Positions 42,702 to 53,123 of a stretch of 64,000 nucleotides of DNA are shown one piece after another. The notes under the pieces are model-generated. The model did not search any database. It was given only the letters and a program-made list of their open reading frames with translations, and was not told the DNA's origin. How positions within the stretch are numbered: position 1 is the stretch's first letter; each line of letters begins with the position of its first letter. This DNA is from Pimelobacter simplex (lineage in GTDB: Bacteria; Actinomycetota; Actinomycetes; Propionibacteriales; Nocardioidaceae): the NCBI GenBank assembly GCA_016803235.1, contig JADCLI010000019.1, positions 37,114-101,113 on the forward strand. Reading direction: 5' to 3'. A program made the translations under genes and the position numbers.

Positions 42702-43692
42702 CGGTCCGTTCACGAGGCGGCAGCCACAGCACGAACCGCGTGGTGGCCGAGGTCGGGTCGAGAGACAGGTGGCCGCCGCACACCTCGGCCAGCTCGGCCG
42801 CCACGGCCAGGCCGATCCCCTCGGAGCCGGCGGCCCCGGTGCTGACCCCGCGACGGAACACCTCGGGTCCCGGCCGTGCCGTGCCCTCGTCGCCGACGAC
42901 GATCTCGAGGTGGGTGTCGGCGTCGCGTACCTCGAGGGTGATCGTGCCCCGGCCGTGCTTGCACGCGTTGTCGACGAGCACGTCGAGGACCTGCTCCAAC
43001 GGCCCGAGCGGGACCCGTGTGCGGGACCGTCGCCCCACCTGCGACACGACGAGCTCGCGCGACTCCGCGGCCAGCCGCCGCGCCCAGCGGGCCCTGCTCG
43101 CCCGGACCACGGCGACGAGGTCGACCACCTGCTGGGCCTCGATCCGCCGGCCCCGGGCCAGGTCGAGCAGCTCGTCGATCGAGCCGCTGAGCCGGTCCAG
43201 CTCACCGAGGCCACGCTCCAGCTCGGTGGCGACGGCCGGGTCCGTCTCCGGCCACATGCTCAGGTCCTCGAGGTTGAGGCGGAGCGCGGTGATCGGCGTG
43301 CGCAGCTGGTGGGAGGCGTTCGCGGCGAACTCGCGCTCGCGCCGCACCAGCCCGTCGAGCTGGGTGGCCGCGTCGCGCAGGGAGGTGCCGATCGCGTCCG
43401 CCTCCGGGACGGCGTACGACGGCACGTCGAGGTCGAACCGGCCGTGCCCCAGCTCGCGGGAGAACCGCGCGAGGTCCTGGAAGGGCCGCGAGAGCCGCCG
43501 TGCGATCAGGGCGCCCAGCACGGCGGACGCGACGGCGAGCGCCACGCCGAGGAGGACCAGCGGCAGCAGGGCGTCGCGGATGCTGGCGCCGATCGAGTCG
43601 CCGGACACGCTGAGCCGCAGGGTGCTGCCGGCGATCGCACCGGCGGCCGACAGGGTGGCGAGCGGGACGAGGATCTTGCTGGACATACGCAT
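42673..43692 (-). CDS. Orphan sensor histidine kinase
   Basis: 339 aa from the ATG at 43692 (AGGAGA upstream). The frame extends 46 codons further but is not plausible. There are two membrane helices (about 7-26 and 42-66) with only about 15 residues between them, so little external sensor. A HAMP-like linker follows RRLSRPFQDLA. H-box is FAANASHQLRTPITALR with phospho-acceptor H128, N-box VDNACKHG, G-box GSEGIGLAV. No response regulator lies beside it. The 3' end overlaps the ECF42 gene by 29 nt (convergent). Confidence 0.88.
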   Translation of the reverse strand: MRMSSKILVPLATLSAAGAIAGSTLRLSVSGDSIGASIRDALLPLVLLGVALAVASAVLGALIARRLSRPFQDLARFSRELGHGRFDLDVPSYAVPEADAIGTSLRDAATQLDGLVRREREFAANASHQLRTPITALRLNLEDLSMWPETDPAVATELERGLGELDRLSGSIDELLDLARGRRIEAQQVVDLVAVVRASRARWARRLAAESRELVVSQVGRRSRTRVPLGPLEQVLDVLVDNACKHGRGTITLEVRDADTHLEIVVGDEGTARPGPEVFRRGVSTGAAGSEGIGLAVAAELAEVCGGHLSLDPTSATTRFVLWLPPRERTVSRPAAPAS

Positions 43693-43841
43693 GGTGGCGG
43701 CTCTCCTGTGGGGTCGTGCTCGTCGTGAGCAGCGGCGGTGGTGATGACAGGAACTCTGCTCGGCGGCGATCCACAGCCGGTCCACACGAAGCCCGCGGGA
43801 CCTCCCCGATATCGCCACAGGTCGCCACACCGGGGCACTCG

Positions 43842-43847
43842 TACGCT
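43842..43847 (+). promoter_or_regulatory. -10 hexamer TACGCT of a leaderless promoter
   Basis: TACGCT ends 6 nt before the ATG of the M3 peptidase gene. Confidence 0.45.
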
Positions 43848-43853
43848 TGCGCC

Positions 43854-45794
43854 ATGACGACGGCTCCCCTCGCCCTGCCCCCGTCCGCCGCCGACTGGCC
43901 CGCCTGGTTCCGGGCGCGCACGCAGGCGGAGCTGGCGCGGGCGAGCGAGCTGGTCGACGCGCTGCGGGCCGACCCGCCCACCGACCCGGTCGCCGTGCTG
44001 CGTCAGTGGGACCGGGCCGCCGGCCACCTCGGCAATGCCGCGGCCGCCGGCTCGCTGTTCGGCAACGTGCACCCCTCCGACGAGGTCCGCGACCTCGCCG
44101 ACGCCGCCGAGCAGGAGGCGCAGCGGATCGGCACCGCCTGGGGCCTGGACCGCGCGCTGTACGACGTGTTCGCCGCCATCGACGACAGCGCCGTCGCCCA
44201 CGACCCCCTGGCGGCGCGGCTGCTCACCAAGGTGCGCGACGACTTCCGCCGCTCGGGCGTCGACAAGGACGAGGCCACCCGGGCCCGGATCGCGGAGGTT
44301 CGGGAGCGGATCACCGAGCTCGACCAGGAGTTCAGCCGGGTCATCCGTGACGACGTCCGCACCGTGCGGGTCACGCCGCAGCAGCTCGCCGGCCTGCCCG
44401 ACGACTGGCTGTCCGCCCACCCGGTCGACGCGGAGGGCATGGTCACCGTGACCACCGACTACCCCGACTCGGTGCCGGTGCGGATGTTCGCCCGCGACCA
44501 GGACGTCCGTCGGGAGGTGACCATCGCCTTCCTCGACCGCGGCTGGCCGGCCACCGAGCCGCTGCTGACCGAGTTGTTCGCGCTGCGTCACGAGCTCGCC
44601 ACGACCGTCGGGTACGCCGACTGGCCGTCGTACGACGCCGACGTGAAGATGATCGGCGACGGGCCGGCGATCCCCGCCTTCATCGAGCGGATCGTCGAGG
44701 CGGCCGAGGAGCCGATGCGCCGCGACCTGGCCCAGCTCCTCGAGCGCTACCGCCGCGACCACCCCGACGCGACCGAGGTCCCCGGCTTCGACTACAACCA
44801 CTACGCCGAGCTGGTCCGCGCCGAGAAGTACGACGTCGACTCCCAGCGCGTGCGCACCTACTTCGACTTCGCCAAGGTGCGTGCCGGGCTGCTGGAGGTC
44901 ACCGGCCGGCTGTTCGGGCTGCGCTACGAGCAGGCCGACGTACCCGTGTGGCACGAGGACGTGACGGCGTACGACGTCCTCCGCGAGGGCGAGAGCGACG
45001 AGATCGGCCGGATCTATCTCGACCTGCACCCGCGCGAGGGCAAGTACAAGCACGCCGCGCAGTTCACCCTCGCCGACGGCGTCGCGGGCGAGCAGCTGCC
45101 CGAGGGCGTGCTGGTCTGCAACTTCTCGCGAGGACTGATGGAGCACGACCACGTGGTCACGCTGTTCCACGAGTTCGGCCACCTGCTGCACCACGTGCTC
45201 GGCGGCCACGGCGACTGGTACCGCTACGCGGGCGTCGCCACCGAGTGGGACTTCGTCGAGGCCCCCAGCCAGATGCTCGAGGAGTGGGCCTGGCACGCCG
45301 ACGTGCTGCGCACCTTCGCCACCGACGCCGCCGGTGAGCCGATCCCCGCCGACCTGGTGGCCGCGATGCGCGCCGCCGACGACTACGGCAAGGGCATCTA
45401 CGCCCGGACCCAGATGTTCTACGCCGCCATGTCGTACTGGTTCCACGCCGACCGGGTCCACGGCGACGACGCCCCCGACCTGACGTCGCGGATGGTCGAG
45501 CTGCAGGCGCGGTACGCCGCCCTGCCGTACCTCCCCGGCACCCACATGTTCGCCAGCTTCGGTCACCTCGGCGGCTACAGCTCGGGCTACTACACCTACA
45601 TGTGGTCGCTGGTCATCGCGAAGGACATGTGGAGCGCCTTCGACGAGGCGGACCCGTTCGCCCCCGAGGTCGCCCAGCGCTACCGCGACCGGGTGCTCGT
45701 CCCCGGTGGCGCCGGCGACGCCGCCGACCTGGTCGCCGACTTCCTCGGCCGGCCGTCGTCGTTCGACGCGTACGCCGCCTGGCTGGCCCGCTGA
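43854..45794 (+). CDS. M3 family metallo-oligopeptidase
   Basis: 646 aa. The zinc motif HEFGH is at 439-443, with the third ligand E469 in DFVEAPSQMLEEW, about 25 residues on as in the M3 family. N-terminal helical domain, then the channel-forming thimet-oligopeptidase fold (YIDLHPREGKYKHAAQF-like block, PLGTHMFASFGHLGGYSSGYYTY near the end with substrate-binding tyrosines). No signal peptide; it degrades short peptides in the cytoplasm. The start is supported by TACGCT six bases upstream. Divergent from the histidine kinase, with 161 bp between starts. Confidence 0.95.
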   Translation: MTTAPLALPPSAADWPAWFRARTQAELARASELVDALRADPPTDPVAVLRQWDRAAGHLGNAAAAGSLFGNVHPSDEVRDLADAAEQEAQRIGTAWGLDRALYDVFAAIDDSAVAHDPLAARLLTKVRDDFRRSGVDKDEATRARIAEVRERITELDQEFSRVIRDDVRTVRVTPQQLAGLPDDWLSAHPVDAEGMVTVTTDYPDSVPVRMFARDQDVRREVTIAFLDRGWPATEPLLTELFALRHELATTVGYADWPSYDADVKMIGDGPAIPAFIERIVEAAEEPMRRDLAQLLERYRRDHPDATEVPGFDYNHYAELVRAEKYDVDSQRVRTYFDFAKVRAGLLEVTGRLFGLRYEQADVPVWHEDVTAYDVLREGESDEIGRIYLDLHPREGKYKHAAQFTLADGVAGEQLPEGVLVCNFSRGLMEHDHVVTLFHEFGHLLHHVLGGHGDWYRYAGVATEWDFVEAPSQMLEEWAWHADVLRTFATDAAGEPIPADLVAAMRAADDYGKGIYARTQMFYAAMSYWFHADRVHGDDAPDLTSRMVELQARYAALPYLPGTHMFASFGHLGGYSSGYYTYMWSLVIAKDMWSAFDEADPFAPEVAQRYRDRVLVPGGAGDAADLVADFLGRPSSFDAYAAWLAR

Positions 45795-45800
45795 GCGGAG

Positions 45801-46014
45801 CTCCGCTTGTAACTAAGTGTTACAGCACGAAAGTGCGTGCAACAGCGCCCGGGTAGTAGCCACAACGCCAAGGTGGATGGCGGTCCGGTGCAGGGAGTTG
45901 CTGAGATCGTCGGGTGGCCGCCATGGAGGGGGTTCCTCTCGTCCACCTCGGTGCTGTGGCTACTACCCGGGCGCTGTTGCACCGGAAAGCGCGCCGTAAC
46001 ACGTAGTTACAAGC
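45801..46014. repeat. 214-bp inverted-repeat element (75-nt arms)
   Basis: Left arm 45801-45875 and right arm 45940-46014 match at 62 of 75 positions. The outer 13 (CCGCTTGTAACTA) and an inner block of 27 (from GTGCAACAGCG through GTAGTAGCCACA) are perfect. The centre, 64 nt, has a further ATGGCGG/CCGCCAT pair. Mismatches cluster in one 14-nt stretch where the left arm forms its own GCAC-GAAA-GTGC hairpin. No coding potential I can support. It fills the 356-bp gap between the M3 peptidase stop and the PadR gene. Candidate MITE-like element or structured RNA. Confidence 0.75.
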
Positions 46015-46056
46015 GGCTGCCGCACCCTTGCGCACCGGCGAAAGTCGACGTACGGT

Positions 46057-46103
46057 TGCGATATATCGCGATACGGACACGAACTGTTCGCGCGATATCT
46101 CGA
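46057..46103. promoter_or_regulatory. PadR-type operator cluster
   Basis: Overlapping palindromes CGATATATCG (46057-46066) and TATCGCGATA (46062-46071), and a third GCGATATC-type site at 46089-46096. AT-rich TATCGCGATA motifs before PadR genes are typical autoregulatory operators. About 50-90 bp upstream of the PadR ATG. Confidence 0.6.
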
Positions 46104-46150
46104 CCTGAACCGGGGCTCACGAGGCCCCCGCAACCGAAGGAGGTCCCCTC

Positions 46151-46963
46151 ATGGGACACCACGAGAACTCACGTCCGTACGACGACCGCGACCCCTGGGG
46201 TCGCTCCGAGCCCCGGGGCTTCCAGCGCCGCAACCGCGGCGGCGGCCCCGGCCCCTGGGGCGGTGCCTGGGCCGGCTGGGAGTGGGGCGAGCCCGGCCGT
46301 GGCCGGGGCCGCCACGGAGGTCCGGGCTTCGGCCCGGGTGGTCCCGGCGTCCCGCCGCCGTGGCTCGCCGGCCTGTTCGGCATGGGTCGCCCCGAGCCCG
46401 GCCGGGGGCCGCGGGTACGCCGCGGCGACGTCCGCGCGGCCATCCTCGACGTGCTCCGCGACGCCAACCAGCGCGAGGAGTCGCCGAACGGCTACCAGGT
46501 GATCCAGGCGATCACCGAGCGCAGCGGCGGGGTGTGGAAGCCGAGCCCCGGCTCGGTCTACCCGACCGTCCAGCAGCTCCAGGACGAGGACCTGGTCGAG
46601 ATCGACGAGGCCCGAGGCCGCCGCGCCATGCGGCTGACCGGTGCCGGTGCGGCCTGGTGCGAGGAGCACGCCGACGAGCTCGCCGCCGTCTGGGCGCCCT
46701 TCGACCGCTCGCGGGAGAAGGCCCAGGCCGGGTCCGCCGACCAGGGCCACGCCGACCTCAAGGCCGAGATCGGCCAGGTCATGGGCGCGGTCTGGCAGAT
46801 CGTCACCGCCGGCTCCGACACCCAGCGCCGCGCCGCGGTCGACGTCCTCGTCGAGGCCCGCCGCAGCCTCTACGGCATCCTCGCCGACGGGCCCACCCGC
46901 GACACCGACCCCGAGGACCCCGAGGACCCCGAGGGCTCCGACCCGGCACAAACTGGCTCCTGA
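46151..46963 (+). CDS. PadR family transcriptional regulator with low-complexity N-terminus
   Basis: 270 aa from ATG with a strong AAGGAGGT site. Residues 1-90 are Gly/Arg/Pro/Trp-rich and probably disordered. The PadR winged helix (about 95-175) has VRAAILDVLRDANQREESPNGYQVIQAI, then SPGSVYPTVQQLQDEDLVE and a wing. A helical dimerisation region follows, and the C-terminus is DPEDPEDPEG-like acidic repeats. The Gly/Arg-rich head is common in actinobacterial PadR proteins. Three palindromic sites upstream suggest autoregulation. No exporter gene lies beside it, unlike many PadR loci. Confidence 0.9.
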   Translation: MGHHENSRPYDDRDPWGRSEPRGFQRRNRGGGPGPWGGAWAGWEWGEPGRGRGRHGGPGFGPGGPGVPPPWLAGLFGMGRPEPGRGPRVRRGDVRAAILDVLRDANQREESPNGYQVIQAITERSGGVWKPSPGSVYPTVQQLQDEDLVEIDEARGRRAMRLTGAGAAWCEEHADELAAVWAPFDRSREKAQAGSADQGHADLKAEIGQVMGAVWQIVTAGSDTQRRAAVDVLVEARRSLYGILADGPTRDTDPEDPEDPEGSDPAQTGS

Positions 46964-47084
46964 TTCGCACCGACCCGGCACAAGACCGGCCGGAAAACGA
47001 CGCCGACCCGGCAGAAGGTGGCCTGACGAAGAGCCACTCTCTGCCGGGTCGGCCCGTTTCTCGGGCTACTTCGTGCCGGGTCGG
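46938..47084. repeat. Five copies of CCGACCCGGCA in direct and inverted order, with terminator hairpins
   Basis: Direct at 46938-46948, 46970-46980 and 47003-47013; inverted (TGCCGGGTCGG) at 47042-47052 and 47074-47084, spaced 32-39 bp. Copies 3 and 4 make a 21-bp stem with two mismatches (47002-47022 / 47033-47053, 10-nt loop). Copies 2 and 5 make an outer stem. It serves as a bidirectional terminator for the convergent PadR and aminotransferase genes. The first copy is inside the PadR 3' end. Confidence 0.7.
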
Positions 47085-47090
47085 CGGACC

Positions 47091-48472
47091 TCAGGAGCCC
47101 AGGCAGTACTCGTCCGCCACGGAGAGCGCCTCGTCGAGGATGTCGAGCCCCTCGAGCAGCTCCTCGCGCGACGTGGTGCACGGCGGCGCGACGTGGGTGC
47201 GGTTGAAGTGGACGAACGGCCACAGGCCGCGCTCCTTGCACGCGGCGGTGAACCGGGCCATCGGCTCGGCGTCCGGGCCGGCGGCGTTGAACGGCACCAG
47301 CGGCTCGCGGGTCCCGCGGTCGCGGACCAGCTCGATCGCCCAGAACATCCCCAGCCCGCGGACCTCGCCCACCGACGGGTGCTTGGCGGCCAGCTCCGCG
47401 AGCCGAGGACCGATCACGTCGGTGCCCATCGCCCGGACGTGGTCGAGGACGCCGTCCGACATCACCTTGATCGACGCGACCGCGGCCGCGCAGGCCAGCG
47501 GGTGGCCGGAGTAGGTGAGGCCGCCGGGGTAGGCCCGCTCGCGGAAGGTGTCGAAGATGGACTCCGAGATCACGACGCCGCCGAGCGGCACGTAGCCGGA
47601 GTTCACACCCTTCGCGAACGTGATCAGGTCCGGTACGACGCCCCAGTGGTCGATCGCGAACCACTCGCCGCACCGGCCGAATCCCGCCATCACCTCGTCG
47701 GCGATGAGCACGATCCCGTGCCGGTCGCACAGCTCGCGCACGCCGGCCAGGTAGCCCGGCGGCGGCACCAGGATGCCGTTCGTTCCGACGACCGTCTCGA
47801 GGATGATCGCGGCGATGGTCGAGGGACCCTCGACCATGATCGTGTCGGCGAGGTGCTGCAGCGCGCGCACGCCCTCCTCCTGCTCGGAGCCCGAGTGGAA
47901 GGCCGAACGGTAGGGGTAGGGCCCCCAGAAGTGCACCGAGCCGGGGATCGACGGCTCCGACGGCCAGCGGCGCGGGTCGCCGGTCAGCGCGATCGCACCG
48001 GCGGTGGCGCCGTGGTAGCTGCGGTAGGTCGAGAGCACCTTGTGCTTGCCGGTGTGCAGTCGCGCCATCCGGATGGCGTTCTCGTTGGCCTCGGCGCCGC
48101 CGTTGGTGAAGAAGACGTGGTTGAGGTCGCCCGGGGCGCGCTCGGCGATCAGCCGAGCCGCCTCGCCGCGCACGTCGTTGGCGAACGCCGGCTGCACCAT
48201 GCACAGGCGCGCGGCCTGCTCCTGGATCGCCGCCACCAGGGCGGAGTGCTGGTAGCCGAGGTTGAGGTTAACCAGCTGCGAGGAGAAGTCGAGGTACTTC
48301 TTGCCCTCGTAGTCCCAGAACCGCGATCCCTCGCCGCCGGCGACGGGCAACGGGCTGATCTTGTCCTGGGCCGACCACGAGTGGAAGACGTGGGCGCGGT
48401 CGTCGGCGACGACCGTCGCCGCGAGCGAGTCGGCCGGCGAGTTGGTGGTGGAGTCGAGGAGGGTCATCGCGG

Positions 48473-48476
<4 letters not shown>
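47091..48476 (-). CDS. Class III PLP-dependent aminotransferase
   Basis: 461 aa from GTG at 48476 (overlaps the dehydrogenase TGA); ATG at 48467 is an alternative. Class III markers: FTNGGAEANENAIRMAR (cofactor phosphate loop), LIADEVMAGFGR with D260 to the pyridine nitrogen, and TFAKGVNSG with Schiff-base K289. These enzymes transfer omega-amino groups from beta-alanine, GABA, 3-aminoisobutyrate or taurine to pyruvate or 2-oxoglutarate. The operon partner, a methylmalonate-semialdehyde dehydrogenase, makes beta-alanine or 3-aminoisobutyrate the best substrates. Both would give semialdehydes that the dehydrogenase oxidises to acyl-CoA. Confidence 0.93.
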
Positions 48477-49960
<1,484 letters not shown>

Positions 49961-49966
49961 GGCCCG

Positions 49967-49972
49967 ACGGTA
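49967..49972 (-). promoter_or_regulatory. -10 hexamer TACCGT of a leaderless promoter
   Basis: TACCGT ends 6 nt before the mmsA ATG. This region (49961-50049) is shared with the divergent PucR gene. Confidence 0.5.
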
Positions 49973-50049
49973 GGGCGGCACGGCACGCGGTGAGTAGCAT
50001 CAACCTGTCGCAGGATCGTCCGTCGACGTTACAGATTGGAAGGCCGCCG

Positions 50050-51624
50050 ATGCTGCCCACGCTGGCCGAGGTGCTGGCCCTCCCGGAGGTCCAGCGCGGC
50101 GACCCGGCGGTGCTCGCCGGAGCGGGCCGCCTGCACCGGGCGATCCGCTGGGTGCACGTCGCCGAGCTGGCCGACATCGCGCCCCTCCTCCAGGGCGACG
50201 AGCTGCTGCTCAACACCGGCATCCTGCTGCCGTCGACCGACCGCGGGCTGCGTGAGTACGTCGCCGGCCTGGCCGAGGTCGGTCTCGCCGGCCTCGCGAT
50301 CGAGCTCGGCCGGCGCTACACCGACCGGCTGCCGGACGCCCTCGTGGAGGCCGCCGAGGAGCACGACCTGACGCTGATCGCCTTCCGCCGGGAGACCTCG
50401 TTCGTCGCGGTCACCCAGGCGGTCCACCAGATCGTCGTCAACGCGCAGATGACCGAGCTGCAGGCCTCCGAGGAGGCGCACCGCGCCTTCACCCGGCTCA
50501 CCCTGGGCCGCGCCCGGCCGCAGCAGGTCGTCGACCTGGTGGCCGAGATGGCCGACCGGCCGGTGGTCTTCGAGAACCTGGTCCACCACGTCATCGCCTA
50601 CAACACCGCTGGGCGCGACCACGACGCCGTCATCGGTGACTGGGAGCGGCGCTCCCGCAGCGCCCGGATGCTCGGTCCGGACGGCAGGGGCGCCGTCGAC
50701 GTGGGTCCCGAGCCGGGCCGGTTCGGCCGCCTCGTGCTGCTCACCGACGGCACCGACGAGCAGGTCACGCCCCGGCAGCGGATGCTCCTCGAGCGCGGCG
50801 CGACCGCCCTCGCCATGGGCCGGCTGATCGACCGCGACGCCCAGAACCTCGAGCTCCAGGCCCACCGCACCCTGCTGACCGAGCTCGCCGCCGGTGTCGA
50901 CGTCCCCCACCTCGCCGCGCGGCTGACCTCGCTCGGGCTGCGCTGGAAGGGCCGCCACGTCACCGGGATGGTGGTCCGGCTGGCCGGGCCGGGCGACGCC
51001 GACGAGCTGCGCGGGGTGGCCTCGGACCTGCTCGACGAGCTGCGGGTACGCCGCACCAGCGGGCTGGTGGGCCCGGTCGACGACGAGCGCGTGGTCGCCC
51101 TGCTCGCCCACCCCCCGGGCGCCGCCGACACCGTCACCGACCGGGTCGTGGAGCGCCTGGCCCGCACCGGCGCCCGCTTGGTCGTCGGCGTCGGGTCGGC
51201 CGTCGACGACGTGGCGGGCTCCGGCGGCAGCGTGCGCGAGGCGCTCGTCGTCGCCGACTCCGCCGCCCCCACCGACCCGCCCCGCGCGGTGCGGCTCTAC
51301 GACCTGCGCCTGCGCGGACTGCTCCACCTGCTGCGCCACGACCCTCGTGTCCAGCAGTACGTCGAGCGCGAGCTCGGCACCCTCCTCGCCCACGACGCGC
51401 GGACCGGCGAGCAGCTCACCACCACGCTCGCGGCGTACTGCCGCACCGGCGGCAACAAGGTCCGCACCGCCGAGCTCTGCCACATCTCGCGTCCCGCGCT
51501 GTACGCCCGGCTGCAGCGGATCGGCCACGTCGTCGACATCGACCTGGCCGACCCGGAGAACGTCCTCGCCCTCCACGTGGCGCTGCTCGCCCGCGAGGTG
51601 ATGGGTCAGCCGACCCCCAAGTAG
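50050..51624 (+). CDS. PucR family transcriptional regulator
   Basis: 524 aa from the ATG at 50050 (GGAAGG upstream). The N-terminal PucR domain (about 1-125: MLPTLAEVLALPEVQRGDP, LLLNTGILLP), a middle region, and a C-terminal PucR-type helix-turn-helix (LTTTLAAYCRTGGNKVRTAELCHISRPALYARLQRI). PucR proteins sense purine- or amino-acid-catabolism intermediates and usually activate nearby catabolic operons. Divergent position from mmsA and the aminotransferase, 89 bp between starts, points to control of that operon by a beta-amino acid or GABA-like inducer. Confidence 0.93.
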   Translation: MLPTLAEVLALPEVQRGDPAVLAGAGRLHRAIRWVHVAELADIAPLLQGDELLLNTGILLPSTDRGLREYVAGLAEVGLAGLAIELGRRYTDRLPDALVEAAEEHDLTLIAFRRETSFVAVTQAVHQIVVNAQMTELQASEEAHRAFTRLTLGRARPQQVVDLVAEMADRPVVFENLVHHVIAYNTAGRDHDAVIGDWERRSRSARMLGPDGRGAVDVGPEPGRFGRLVLLTDGTDEQVTPRQRMLLERGATALAMGRLIDRDAQNLELQAHRTLLTELAAGVDVPHLAARLTSLGLRWKGRHVTGMVVRLAGPGDADELRGVASDLLDELRVRRTSGLVGPVDDERVVALLAHPPGAADTVTDRVVERLARTGARLVVGVGSAVDDVAGSGGSVREALVVADSAAPTDPPRAVRLYDLRLRGLLHLLRHDPRVQQYVERELGTLLAHDARTGEQLTTTLAAYCRTGGNKVRTAELCHISRPALYARLQRIGHVVDIDLADPENVLALHVALLAREVMGQPTPK

Positions 51625-51682
51625 TCGGCGCTCACCGAGGGACGCACGACGAGCCGGTCCGGCTGGGGCGCGCGTGATCTTT

Positions 51683-51688
51683 TACAGT
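51683..51688 (+). promoter_or_regulatory. -10 hexamer TACAGT deciding the start at 51695
   Basis: TACAGT ends 6 nt before GTG 51695. The alternative GTG at 51674 lies upstream of this hexamer. Confidence 0.45.
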
Positions 51689-51694
51689 TCAGGC

Positions 51695-53038
51695 GTGAGT
51701 CCGCGACGCGCACCCGTCCTGCTCGCCGGTGCGACCTGTCTCGCCTGGCTGGCACTGACGACGGGGTACGGCGCCGCGGCGGCCGGCTCCGAGGTCGACC
51801 TGGGCGGCGAGCCGCTGCCGGGCAAGGCCAGCACCAGCCCCGAGACCCCGACGGCACTGGCCCCGGGCCTGTGGCGGACCAGCCTGGGGCCGAGCTTCCC
51901 GCAGTACTTCAGCTACGAGCGCCGGATCAACGGCAGCCGGGTCCACATCGGCGTCCTCGGCGCACCCCAGGGCGACAGCAGCGACGGCATCCGGGTCCTC
52001 GCGGGCGTCGCCACCGAGGGATCGAGCGATCTCACGAGCTGCGGCGAGGAGTACGACTCCGCGGACACCGGCATCCCGCACGCCGTCCTCGGGGCCCGGG
52101 TCGTCGTCGGCGGCGAGGACGGCAGCACGGGCGAGGCCTGCCGCGACGCGGGCACGGTCCAGATCGAGGTCAACCGGGGCTACGGCTCGCCCACGACCGA
52201 CCTGCCCTACGTCATCAAGGTCGTCGAGGAGGCCCCGTCGTCGGGGCCCGGGGACGCCGAGCCCGACGACGCGCCGGCGTACGACCGCCCGGACGCCGGG
52301 AAGGCCGAGTCCCTCGAGGGCACGGCCTCCTTCGACACCGCTCCGGAGCTCGACGCCCAGGACGGCCCGGTGACGGTCAGCACGACGATCACCGAGGGCA
52401 CCGAGCAGCTGTGGCGGCTCCCGCTGACCTGGGGCGACCTGCCGGTGGTGCGGGTCGACGTCCCCGCCGCGAAGGGGAAGGACGAGGACACCTTCGCCTA
52501 CAGCGGACCCAACCTCACCCTCCACCTGATCGACCCGCTGCGCGGGCGGCTGGTGCACGCCGACCCCGCCGCCGAGGACTCCTCGACCGGCAGCTACCTG
52601 GCCGAGGCGGAGGACCGCGACCCGACCGTGCTGGTCGGCTCCGGCTTCCCCGTGCGCCAGGTCGACGAGCGGCTGCCCGGCGACTACTGGGTCTCGCTCG
52701 CGGTGTCCCCCGCACCCGAGGGCCGCAAGCCGGTCGACGTCCCGGTCACGGTGACCGTCGCGGTCGACCACGAGACGGGCGGCGCCCCGACGTACGACGG
52801 CGTCGTGGTCTCGCAGGACAAGGAGAACAGCCTGGAGGGCTACTCCCCGGAGCGGCCCTTCCTCGTCGGCGAGAACACCTTCGCGGCCGTCGCCTCCGGG
52901 AGCCCGATCGGTGACGACGGCTGGTTCACGACCCGGCACTGGGCCGGTGTCGGACTGGCCGCGGCGAGCGTGGCCTGCCTCGGCGCCGGGCTGCTCCGCC
53001 TGCGCGCGGCGAGTTCGTCGAGCAGGCCGAGGCGCTAG
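51695..53038 (+). CDS. Secreted protein of unknown function with C-terminal membrane anchor
   Basis: 447 aa from GTG at 51695. Signal peptide with APVLLAGATCLAWLALTTGYGAAAA. The long extracytoplasmic part is Asp/Glu- and Pro-rich with a cysteine pair (TSCGEEYDS and GEACRDAG), ending in a hydrophobic anchor (WAGVGLAAASVACLGAGLLRL). No enzyme motif I can name; the overall look is like wall/membrane-associated actinobacterial proteins with jelly-roll-like beta segments (TTITEGTEQLWRLPLTWGDLPVVRVDV). The last eleven or so residues (RAASSSSRPRR) are encoded by the left end of a dispersed repeat, so the present stop is a product of that insertion. Confidence 0.75.
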   Translation: MSPRRAPVLLAGATCLAWLALTTGYGAAAAGSEVDLGGEPLPGKASTSPETPTALAPGLWRTSLGPSFPQYFSYERRINGSRVHIGVLGAPQGDSSDGIRVLAGVATEGSSDLTSCGEEYDSADTGIPHAVLGARVVVGGEDGSTGEACRDAGTVQIEVNRGYGSPTTDLPYVIKVVEEAPSSGPGDAEPDDAPAYDRPDAGKAESLEGTASFDTAPELDAQDGPVTVSTTITEGTEQLWRLPLTWGDLPVVRVDVPAAKGKDEDTFAYSGPNLTLHLIDPLRGRLVHADPAAEDSSTGSYLAEAEDRDPTVLVGSGFPVRQVDERLPGDYWVSLAVSPAPEGRKPVDVPVTVTVAVDHETGGAPTYDGVVVSQDKENSLEGYSPERPFLVGENTFAAVASGSPIGDDGWFTTRHWAGVGLAAASVACLGAGLLRLRAASSSSRPRR

Positions 53039-53112
53039 CTGTAGCCGCCGTATCGAGACGCACCCGAGGCGTCTCGATACGCCGCTCGCTGGCGCTCGCG
53101 GCTACTCGACGA
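53011..53112. repeat. Dispersed REP-like repeat, copy 2
   Basis: GAGTTCGTCGAG at 53011-53022, stem CGTATCGAGACG (53049-53060) / CGTCTCGATACG (53070-53081) with a 9-nt loop, then GCTCGCTGGCGCTCGC. Same 12-9-12 geometry as copies 1 and 3. The 5' part is translated as the tail of the secreted protein, and the rest sits between convergent genes where it can act as terminator. Confidence 0.75.
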
Positions 53113-53123
53113 TCTCCTGCCAC

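Noticed and set aside
45817-46080. Open frames on both strands in the 214-bp element
   Set aside because: They mirror each other because the region is an inverted repeat, and they lack ribosome sites and family patterns.
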